A DNA stretch of 17,936 bases from JBBIQH01 sp964475945 (GTDB lineage Archaea; Thermoproteota; Nitrososphaeria; Nitrososphaerales; Nitrosocaldaceae): positions 1 to 17,936 of the forward strand of contig CAYYYF010000021.1 in assembly GCA_964475945.1 (NCBI GenBank), in the 5' to 3' direction. Positions 1 through 7,600 of the stretch are shown one piece after another. The position numbers were made by a program, and so were the translations under genes. Under the pieces are notes generated by a model. The model searched no databases. It was not told where the DNA came from and saw only the letters and a list, made by a program, of their open reading frames with translations. The first letter of the stretch is position 1. Every line of letters begins with the position of its first letter.

Positions 1-2748
1 ACCATAGCAAATGGCTTCCAGATAAAGGTAACAGACCCTGATAGGAATATAGATACTACAGCAAGGGATGAGTTTAGTGGACAGGTTAAGATTAATAATG
101 TTATGTTACCTTCACCTTCTCCTCCAAATACTCCAGGTATAGTATTCAAGGAGACTGGAGATAACACAGGCATATTCCTACCAGATCTAGCAAACAACAA
201 GATAGAGATTGTGCCTACTAATGACCTGTCTAGCGTGCCTTCTCCTACTCCTATAGTGCAAGGTAAGATAGTTCTAGGGAACGACAACAAGATATATGTA
301 CTTGCTAGTGCAATAGCTGATGATATAGACCTTACAATAACCTACAATGATCCTGCAGGTGATCCTAGTGGTCAAAAAGACTTCAGCATAGTAAGGAAGA
401 TACAGCACTTTGCTGGCGATATATCAACCACTACTGCTACTGTACCAGTAACAGGTAAGGCAGTGATAGAGATTAATGATATGGATCTTAACAAGAATCC
501 AAATGTAAAAGATGTGTATACCCTAACATATACCAATGGTAACTCTCCATCAAATGCATTCAATGGTCTAGCAGCACTTAACATAAAGGTGAATGGTAGC
601 ACTAGCATTACATTCAACGGTAACAATACATCAATACAGTTAGTTGAGACTGATAATAATACAGGTATATTCAGAGGAGAGCTTGATGTAGGGGATATAT
701 CATCATCCCCACCACTCTCAGATGGCGATAAGATAACCTTTGAGTACATAGATAATACAGAGAGTCCAACAGTAACAAGGACAGTAGATGTAAAGATAGG
801 CAAACCATCTGGCACTATAGAGTTGGATAGGTCATCATACCCACCAAGTACAACTATACCTGGTGTACCAAATCCTGATAGAATAACAAAGATACATGTT
901 ACCATAACTGATCCATCATTCAATACCATCAGTACATCACAGGATGTATTACAACTCAAGGATAATAATAATAATATCTTTAATAATGGAGAGCTAAAGA
1001 TGGAGCTGATTAAAGGCAATACTACAATACCTATATTCCCTGGATATACTAAGCCTGATAATAATAATAATAACTCCTATACAACCACGCCTTCTAATCT
1101 ATCATTCCCAAGTACTGCAAATGAGACTGGTGCTGATACAGGACAATTCACAGTAGATATAGATCTAGCAAGAATTATTGATGGCCAGCAGATAGGTGAT
1201 GGCTGGCAGTTAAGGCTAATATACAAGGATAGCAATGGTGATGAGCAGACAGCAACAGCAAGCATAGTAACAAATACAGCAAGCATAACAACCGATAAGC
1301 CAACATATGATCTAGGGCAGACGATAGTACTAACAGTAAACGAGCCAGACTGGAACAATGATAGCAATAAGGTAGATGAGATCCTTACCAGTATAACAGA
1401 TCTGGTTGTAGATAGTGATAAGGTTAGCAGTAAGACACTAGTAGATATAGGCGCATTACAAAATATAACACTTGACCCATCCAATGTGCTTAGAGAGACA
1501 GATAAGAATAGTGGCATCTTCCAGATACAGATAAAGAACATAAACAATAACCTAGTAAGCAGGGATGAGAACCTAGAGTTCACATACACAGATAAAACAC
1601 CAGCAGGAGGAGGTACTGAGATAGATGTTAAGCATACAGTACTTATAACTGCTGCACAAGTAAGCATACTCCTGGATAAGGAGGTCTATACACCATTTGA
1701 TAGAATAAAGGTATCCATAGTTGATCCAAGTGCAAATACAGATCCAGATACCAAGAATAAGCTGGATAAGCCAGATGCTAGGGTAAGGATAACAGTTGGA
1801 GGAACATCAGTGGATAAGAAGAGTGACTTTGAGGAGATAGGTCCAAATACTGGAGTTTTTGAGTTCAAGCCAGATGCAGATGGTATAAAGATAAAGGACA
1901 TAAAGTCTGATGCAAAGCCTGGTGATGGTATAAGGATAGAGTACAGGAGCCCAGATAAGCAGGTAGATATAGTAAAGACTGCAATGATAGCATTCAACAA
2001 TGGCTCAATAACACTAGATAAGGAATCATACAAGGTAGGTGATACAGTAACTGTAACAGTAGATGATCAAGATGAGAACAGGAACCCAGATATACCAGAT
2101 CAGTTCAATGTAAAGGTTACATCTACTACAGATCCAGCAGGTGTAACAGTGCTAGTAAGGGAGACTGGTGATAGGACAGGCAAGTTCACAGGCACAGTTA
2201 TATTAACATCAGGGCTAAGCTCTGGTAATAGGTTACAGGTTAGTGAGGGTGATACAATAACTGCTGTATACACAGATGAGACGCTGCCAAATGCTCAGAC
2301 TATAGTTCAGCAGTTGGTCAACAGGGCGAATGTTACTGATCTAAGAACATTGCACACATTAGATGTGCAGGCAAGTGCAACAGTTGGTGTATCTCTAGAG
2401 CCAACAGCAAGGACAACAGTAGCAACACCAAAGCTAACAGATCAGGCTGGTAATCCAATCCAGCAGGCTAGCGTAGATACCCCAGTAAGCATAGCCTCAT
2501 CTATAACAAACAATACAAGTCAAGCACTACCATTCGTATACATAGTGCAGGTTACAGATGAGAACGGTGTTGTAGTAAGCATCTCAACGGTTGGAGGTAC
2601 TCTAGCAAAGGGTCAGAGCTTCAACGTTAGTGCATCATGGACACCAACTGCCCCAGGTAACTATACAATACAGGTATTCGTCTGGTCTGAGCTAGGCAAG
2701 CCCTCACCTCTAAGCAAGGTAGAGAGTATAAATGTAACAGTAGTGTAG
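1..2748 (+). CDS. S-layer-like giant Ig-repeat surface protein (5' end outside window)
   Basis: The frame is open from base 1 with no stop, and the residues before the first ATG at 103 already match the repeat style (VTDPDRN), so the gene starts left of the window and the ATG at 103 is internal. At least 915 residues are visible. The protein is built of beta-rich Ig-like units: a strand motif of the type S-x-x-L-D-K-x-x-Y-x-x-G-D, followed by a VxVxDxxxN segment, ends in ET-x-x-TG-x-F. The last ~130 residues are a different beta-sandwich domain with PFVYIVQVxDENG and SWTPTAPGNYTIQVFVW, a C-terminal domain I recall from many thaumarchaeal secreted proteins. It is rich in Asp, Asn and Thr, has no Cys in the visible part, and has no C-terminal membrane segment, so it needs another anchor. 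Family knowledge: thaumarchaeal S-layer proteins are very long chains of Ig-like domains. I infer an S-layer or other major surface protein; another adhesin-like repeat protein is possible. Confidence 0.75.
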   Translation, partial: TIANGFQIKVTDPDRNIDTTARDEFSGQVKINNVMLPSPSPPNTPGIVFKETGDNTGIFLPDLANNKIEIVPTNDLSSVPSPTPIVQGKIVLGNDNKIYVLASAIADDIDLTITYNDPAGDPSGQKDFSIVRKIQHFAGDISTTTATVPVTGKAVIEINDMDLNKNPNVKDVYTLTYTNGNSPSNAFNGLAALNIKVNGSTSITFNGNNTSIQLVETDNNTGIFRGELDVGDISSSPPLSDGDKITFEYIDNTESPTVTRTVDVKIGKPSGTIELDRSSYPPSTTIPGVPNPDRITKIHVTITDPSFNTISTSQDVLQLKDNNNNIFNNGELKMELIKGNTTIPIFPGYTKPDNNNNNSYTTTPSNLSFPSTANETGADTGQFTVDIDLARIIDGQQIGDGWQLRLIYKDSNGDEQTATASIVTNTASITTDKPTYDLGQTIVLTVNEPDWNNDSNKVDEILTSITDLVVDSDKVSSKTLVDIGALQNITLDPSNVLRETDKNSGIFQIQIKNINNNLVSRDENLEFTYTDKTPAGGGTEIDVKHTVLITAAQVSILLDKEVYTPFDRIKVSIVDPSANTDPDTKNKLDKPDARVRITVGGTSVDKKSDFEEIGPNTGVFEFKPDADGIKIKDIKSDAKPGDGIRIEYRSPDKQVDIVKTAMIAFNNGSITLDKESYKVGDTVTVTVDDQDENRNPDIPDQFNVKVTSTTDPAGVTVLVRETGDRTGKFTGTVILTSGLSSGNRLQVSEGDTITAVYTDETLPNAQTIVQQLVNRANVTDLRTLHTLDVQASATVGVSLEPTARTTVATPKLTDQAGNPIQQASVDTPVSIASSITNNTSQALPFVYIVQVTDENGVVVSISTVGGTLAKGQSFNVSASWTPTAPGNYTIQVFVWSELGKPSPLSKVESINVTVV
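151..2187 (+). repeat. Six protein-level repeats ending ET-x-x-TG-x-F in the surface protein
   Basis: The motif ET(G/D)xxTGxF or a close variant occurs at 151-177, 646-672, 1123-1149, 1495-1521, 1834-1860 (EIGPNTGVF) and 2161-2187. Spacing shrinks along the gene from 165 and 159 residues to 124, 113 and 109 residues, so the first units carry extra inserted segments. Two of these inserts contain AAT-triplet runs coding for poly-Asn (around 961-977 and 1057-1074). The repeats are divergent in DNA, so they are old domain duplications rather than a recent tandem array. Confidence 0.8.
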
Positions 2749-2755
2749 GAGAGAT

Positions 2756-3724
2756 GTGAAGATAGATAAGCAAATCAAATCTCTTTTTTTCTTTTTATTA
2801 TTATTATTATTATTACTTTCGTTATATCATCCCTCTTATGCCCAATCTGTAACAATAAACATAAACTCAACTGTATTCTTCCCAGGTTCAATGCTTGTAT
2901 TGTATGGTAAAGCACTACCAAATGACTCACTTATAGTAGAGCTCATAAACCCAATGAATAGGATAGTGCATAGAGCACAGATAGATGTTGATGGTAGAGG
3001 CATATTCTCTAGCATAATTATAACATTCCCTGAGCCTAATACCCAATTCATAGAAGGTACATATACTTTAGTGGTAACATCAAGTATGCAAGGCTCTGTT
3101 TATAGCAAGGCATTGGTATTCCAGAAAGAGGAGAGGGGTATAGCAGTGCAGCCAGATGTAACATTACAGCAGCAACAGGCTAGTAGAAGATTAGATATAC
3201 AGTTAAGTGTTCCTAGCATAGTAGGTATAAATGAGAGGGCAAGTATAGTAGCAAGGGTTACCCTAGATGGCATATTATTCAATGTTAATGCTAGTGATAT
3301 AAAGGCAAGGATAGTAATGCCAGATTCAAGTACTATAGATCTAGGGTTTACTGCTGTGGATGACGGTATATATGCTACAGATCTAACCTTTAATATGAAG
3401 GGCTTACATGTTGTAACTGCTAGCATAGAGCATGATAACCTAAGGGCTACAGGTATGGCAAGCATAGAGGTTATAGACACACCAGTCCTTAACATGAGTA
3501 ATACATTATCTAAACTTAATGATAGCATAGATGGGTTAAAGGCGAGTATAGATGCTTTAAGGAGTGATATAAATGCAAGTAATGCAATGCTAACCAGATC
3601 ATTGGAGCAGATAGACTCATCTACAAATCAGATGCTAGCAATGCTACTACCAATAATAGGCATGATAACTGTCATAGTTGCTTTGCAGGCAACCATATTG
3701 GCAAGGAGGAGTAAAGTGGAGTAG
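2756..3724 (+). CDS. Exported Ig-like/coiled-coil protein with C-terminal membrane anchor (possible S-layer stalk)
   Basis: A 322-residue protein starting with GTG 7 nt after the surface-protein stop, with GGAG at 2748-2751, so the two genes are almost certainly one operon. Residues 1-30 are a signal peptide with a long Phe/Leu core ending SYAQ. Residues ~33-118 and ~150-243 form two Ig-like beta domains (FFPGSMLVLYGKALPNDSL; EGTYTLVV; GLHVVTASIEH). Residues ~247-292 are a heptad-like coiled coil rich in Ser/Asn/Asp (LSKLNDSIDGLKASIDAL). Residues 293-315 are one membrane helix, followed by a short basic tail ARRSKVE. Signal peptide, beta domains, coiled coil and C-terminal helix in that order is the plan of SlaB, which anchors the SlaA lattice in Sulfolobales. 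I see no clear sequence identity to SlaB; the stalk role is inferred from architecture and position. It could also be an unrelated envelope protein. Confidence 0.7.
   Translation: MKIDKQIKSLFFFLLLLLLLLSLYHPSYAQSVTININSTVFFPGSMLVLYGKALPNDSLIVELINPMNRIVHRAQIDVDGRGIFSSIIITFPEPNTQFIEGTYTLVVTSSMQGSVYSKALVFQKEERGIAVQPDVTLQQQQASRRLDIQLSVPSIVGINERASIVARVTLDGILFNVNASDIKARIVMPDSSTIDLGFTAVDDGIYATDLTFNMKGLHVVTASIEHDNLRATGMASIEVIDTPVLNMSNTLSKLNDSIDGLKASIDALRSDINASNAMLTRSLEQIDSSTNQMLAMLLPIIGMITVIVALQATILARRSKVE
2795..2815 (+). repeat. TTA triplet run coding the poly-Leu signal-peptide core
   Basis: Seven consecutive TTA codons encode Leu14-Leu20 of the signal peptide, just after a T-rich stretch (seven T, C, five T). 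The hydrophobic core is therefore a microsatellite. Gain or loss of TTA units would change core length by single Leu residues without shifting frame, while slippage in the T run would shift it. Confidence 0.8.
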
Positions 3725-3730
3725 AGTAGA

Positions 3731-3781
3731 TAAGCTGATCTCCTTCCTACTCTAAAGGGGAGGCTTGTCGTTCCTTTGTCA
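3731..3781 (-). mobile_element. Possible decayed 3' end of an IS200/IS605-type tnpB element
   Basis: On the minus strand this gap reads AAGCCTCCCCTTTAGAGT and continues GGAAGGAGATCAGC. It has the same layout as the tnpB end at the right edge of the window (AAGCCTCGCCATTTATGGCG then GTAGCTCAC): a shared AAGCCTC-CC-TTTA core, a hairpin-capable arm around TTTA, and the same reading frame (S-L-P-F here, A-S-P-F there). The hairpin arms here are imperfect (CTCC/GGAG with G-U pairs) and the frame runs on without the expected stop, so it looks degenerate. No tnpB body is present: both neighbouring genes are intact. It could instead be a chance hairpin or a transcription terminator of the surface operon. 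Confidence 0.35.
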
Positions 3782-3814
3782 AGAATAAAAGATAATACTA
3801 ATCTGATCAATATA

Positions 3815-3823
3815 CTTAAATAC
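3815..3823 (+). promoter_or_regulatory. TATA-like box for the acylphosphatase gene
   Basis: CTTAAATAC lies with its TTAAATA starting 29 nt before the GTG at 3845, the same distance as in other genes of this window, which predicts a start of transcription at or next to the GTG (leaderless mRNA). Confidence 0.5.
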
Positions 3824-3844
3824 TTTGAATAACTTATACGGTTA

Positions 3845-4531
3845 GTGATAGCATATAAAATAAGGGTACATGGCAGGGTACAAAGAGTAGGCTTTAGGAG
3901 ATATGTATTAGAGAATGCTCAAGACCTAGGCTTACAAGGCTATGTTAAGAATGAGCCAGATGGATCAGTATCAATATTTGTTCAAGGTGATGATACAACT
4001 ATTAATAGGTTTATAGAGTTGATAAGCAATCCCCCTTACCCTGCAAGGATCAGCAGAGTTATTAAAGAGGAGTCAGGTCTTGAGCCAGAGATGAGGTATT
4101 TTGTTATAAAGTATGATGATCTTGCTTCAGAGCTGCAAGAGGGATTCGGATCAATGGAATCAATATTCATGAGCTATTGGCTAGAGTTTAGGGACTTTGC
4201 AGTAAGTACGGATAATAACTTTAAGAAGGTTATAGAACTCCAGAGCTTAACGCTAGAAGAGATTAGAGAGGTAAAGGTAGATGTGAAGGAGATGAAGACA
4301 GACATTAAAGAGATGAAGGATGATATTAAGGAGATGAAGACAGACATTAAAGGTATTAAAGATGATACGGAGAAGATAAAGGATACACAGAATACACTAC
4401 TGGATGTGCATAATACAATGCTAGTAGAGATTAGGGAGTTGAGAAAAGATAGCAGAATACTCTTGGATGAGAGGTTAAAGAAGATCGAGGAGGATATAGC
4501 AAGGATAAAGGCAAGGCTTGGCCTTAGTTGA
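3845..4531 (+). CDS. Acylphosphatase-domain protein with C-terminal heptad coiled coil
   Basis: A 228-residue protein. Residues 3-~92 are a complete acylphosphatase domain: the phosphate loop GRVQRVGFR (10-18) with catalytic Arg18, and GYVKNEPDGSVSIFVQG with catalytic Asn36. The loop residue that is usually Gly (VQGVGFR) is Arg14 here. Free acylphosphatases are ~90-100 residues and hydrolyse carboxyl-phosphate bonds. This one carries ~135 extra residues: a linker with aromatic residues (FMSYWLEFRDF) and a long charged coiled coil from ~140 to the end with exact heptads of the type IKEMKTD. No signal peptide or membrane helix, so cytoplasmic. The GTG start gives the domain its normal N terminus, and a TATA-like box fits a leaderless transcript. 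The domain assignment is firm; whether it is still an enzyme, and what the coil binds, is unknown. Confidence 0.85.
   Translation: MIAYKIRVHGRVQRVGFRRYVLENAQDLGLQGYVKNEPDGSVSIFVQGDDTTINRFIELISNPPYPARISRVIKEESGLEPEMRYFVIKYDDLASELQEGFGSMESIFMSYWLEFRDFAVSTDNNFKKVIELQSLTLEEIREVKVDVKEMKTDIKEMKDDIKEMKTDIKGIKDDTEKIKDTQNTLLDVHNTMLVEIRELRKDSRILLDERLKKIEEDIARIKARLGLS
4286..4352 (+). repeat. 42-bp-period repeat in the coiled-coil coding region
   Basis: A 25-base block beginning AAGGAGATGAAGACAGACAT is present at 4286-4310 and again, identical, at 4328-4352. The 42-bp period equals two protein heptads (IKEMKTD-IKEMKDD), with weaker 21-bp similarity between them. This points to recent internal duplication lengthening the coil in whole heptads. 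Confidence 0.8.
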
Positions 4532-4660
4532 ATATATGCTTCAAACTTTAACAGGTATTCGTACCTTTCTACCTAACCTCCTTCACTCCTTGGGCAAGAC
4601 TTTCAGATTCAAACCTCATCCGTAACAATAAATAAATACTTCCCCTCAATGTATACATGA
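4532..4660 (+). other. 129-nt intergenic gap with a small hairpin
   Basis: No gene is recognised here. The sequence GGTATTCGTACC at 4554-4565 can form a 4-bp stem with a UUCG loop and is followed by a pyrimidine-rich stretch (CCTTTCTACC, CCTCCTTCACTCC) to about 4590, which could serve as a weak terminator for the acylphosphatase gene. The right part holds the promoter of the protease gene. Confidence 0.4.
4626..4641 (+). promoter_or_regulatory. TATA-like box for the S8 protease gene
   Basis: CAATAAATAAATACTT lies about 25-30 nt before the ATG at 4661, consistent with an archaeal TATA box and a leaderless transcript. No Shine-Dalgarno-like sequence is seen in the intervening bases. Confidence 0.5.
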
Positions 4661-7600
4661 ATGAGGTATATTATAAGTGGTTTGCAGATAACATCCCTTC
4701 TACTTGTATTAATATTATTAGCATCGCCAATATCTTCTGCAAGTAATGCAAGTAGACCAATATCACTAATTCATTATGATGATGAGAAGGTAAGAATAGG
4801 AGGGGTAGCAAGCATAATAACCAATACCTCCTTTCTTAATGAGATTAGATTAAGGGATTCACTGCTCCTAGATATAGATAAGAACCTGAGTAAGCATAGC
4901 CTCTCAAGAGTAATAATTGTTAATGATGATACCAACGTGGATATAAATTCTTTAAGTAATATGGGCGTTGATGTATTTAATTACTTGAATATAAGCAATG
5001 GCTTCATCGCTTATGGCGTAGCAGATGATAGCATATTGCCATTATTAAGGGAGAAGGGGCTAAAGGTTATCAAAGACTTTATGCTTGAGTTTGATTCAAG
5101 CATTAATTATGATAATCTTACTAATGCTAACGCTAATAATAACAATGCATTCGCTATAGTGCCTACTAGCAGTGATGCAAACAGGTTTGATCTAATATAT
5201 GGTATAGATAAAGTTCATGAGAAGGGTATAACTGGTAAGGGTGTTAATATAGCAGTTATCGATACTGGGGTTGATTTCAGTAGCAAGGATATGCTCCATG
5301 CAATAGCATTGGATAAGAATGGGATGCCTATAATGCTTGATCCTGATGGGCAAGGGATAGTATTAACCACAACAAAGTTCAAGGCAAAGATAATCAATAA
5401 TGTAATATATGAGCAAGAGCTAACAGAGGAGGAGAAGAAGGATCCTTATACCTCTAACATATATATAAATAATGAGGGTGTATTCCTAAACATAAAGGGC
5501 AAGGAAGGGTTAAAGTTCGATGTATACAATCCTATATACCCTTACCTTGGTCCCCCAGTGCTAAATGCTAGAGTTAATGCAGATTGGAAGATAGGCAAGG
5601 ATAACTTCAATTTCATACAGAGCAAGAGTGGAGTATATAAGATGGGTTTTATGGTACAACTTAACTTCCAGCTTGGTAGGGCAGCACTTATTATAGTACC
5701 GGTACTGGTAATTGATAGCAAGGAGCCTAATGTTTATGATACCATAATAGCAGATATGAGTACTGCATGGGCAGACTTTGCTGTATTTGAGTTAGGGAAG
5801 AAGTTAGAGGAGGTTACCTTTGATCTTGATTTTACTGATGAGAAGCCTATAACCTTGCATCATCATGATAGCAAAGATGGTAACAATAGGGTAAGCATAG
5901 AGGATCTTATGTTAACGTATGATGCTGATAAAGATGGCTTAGCAGATATATCTGTTGGTATGCTAGGAGCAAAGGTATTGGATGTATGGAATGTTATAAG
6001 CAACCTTAGTAATAATAAGGAGGCTAACGATGGCAGCAATAATAGTAATGCAAAAGAAAACAAAAACTATATAGATCCTAACCTTGGTGCACTTAGTGGA
6101 AGATTAGTTGGTCCTATGGATCCTAATGGTAATTACTTTACAGTAATGTTTGATTTCCTTGGTCATGGTACACAGAGCGCTGGTACCATAGTATCTAAAG
6201 GTAGTGTAGACTATGAGATATACAAGGATAGTGGTAAGACGCATAGAATAGTTGGTATTGCACCAGATGCAAAGATAATACCAGTAAAGGCATTATGGTT
6301 TGGTGATATAGCATATGCATGGTTATGGGCCTCTGGCTTTGATTTAGTTGAGGAGAAGGTTAGTAGCAGCAGTGATGGTATTAGCGGAAACACGAATAGC
6401 AACAGTTATAGTATAGATAATAGTGGAGGGAGTGATTATAATACTAGCAGTAATGATGATAGTAAAAAAGAGACTGTTAGATGGAGATGGATTTACACAG
6501 GGGAACATAGAGCAGATATAATAAACAACAGTTGGGGTATACCATCAGTACCATTGCTAGGTTATGGCCCAGGTTATGACGTATTGAGCGTACTTGCTAG
6601 TGTGTTAAGCATCCCAGGCTCACTTCATGCAGAGTATCCAGGTGTTATAATTGTAAGTAGCAATGGTAACTCTGGTCACGCATATGGTACAGTAACATCA
6701 CCAGCAAGTTCTCCTTTAGCATTAAGCATAGGAGCAACAACAAACAATGTGATATATACCTTGCAAGACTTTAAGAAGCAGCCTAGGTTTGGTAGTGCAA
6801 TAGACTACTACGATGATATAGCAGACTTCTCAAGTAAAGGTCCAACACCATTAGGAGATGTAAAGCCTGATCTACTTGCTACTGGTGCATATGGGTATAC
6901 ACCATTACCTGTTAATGTAAAGCATATACTTAATACAAAGCATGCATGGGGCGTATTTGGAGGAACTAGCATGGCATCGCCATTGACAGCAGGTATGTTA
7001 GCATTGGTTATACAGGCATTAAGAGATGATAACAGCATTAGTAATAGTAATGATAATATCCCTATCCCTCTACTTGCTAGGGTTATACTTACAAGTACTG
7101 CAAAGGATCTTAAATATGATCCATTTACACAAGGCTCTGGTAGGGTAGATATATTAAAGGCATTGGATTATATACAAGGCAGTGAGGGCTTATTCATAGC
7201 CTATACCTATGATACATACAAGAATTATGTTGATGCCCTTAAGGGTACACTTGAGGCTTACTCTAACATGATCTCATCTGATGAGAATAAGAACTATGGC
7301 TACCCATCATTATTATTTGCTGATAAGAATATACCATTAAGCAAGTGGTATGCTGGTGCAGTAAGCAAAGGAACAGGTAATGATGCTGTATTTACAATAA
7401 TAAATAACTCAGATTCTAGGCTTGATCTTACTATAACCCCAACTACCCTTAGACTTATAGGAGTTGATGAGTTTAAAGGTAAGACCGAGCCTAGGGTTAG
7501 GGATGAGAAGTTCAATACAGAGGATTATGGGTACAGACCAAAGTATGTAGAGGTTAGCATAAATGATGATAAAAGAAAGGATGCGGATCTTATTATAGCA

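Noticed and set aside
103..105. ATG at 103 as the true start of the surface protein
   Set aside because: The same frame is open to base 1 and the upstream residues continue the repeat domain, with no signal peptide after 103.
372..2033. Long minus-strand frames opposite the surface-protein gene
   Set aside because: They are mirror frames of a low-complexity, Thr/Asp/Asn-rich gene; they code for hydrophobic Ser/Leu-rich nonsense without motifs, starts or promoters.
2754..2756. ATG at 2754 as start of the stalk-like gene
   Set aside because: It is in a different frame; only the GTG at 2756 leads into the signal peptide and the long frame.
4286..4352. Direct repeats as a CRISPR-like array
   Set aside because: The repeats are inside an open reading frame, only two copies are identical, spacing equals two heptads, and there are no unique spacers.
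4566..4625. Third tnpB-like remnant on the minus strand in the gap before the protease
   Set aside because: A short frame ending EVR-stop can be read, but it lacks the AAGCCTC-TTTA core and a hairpin near the stop.
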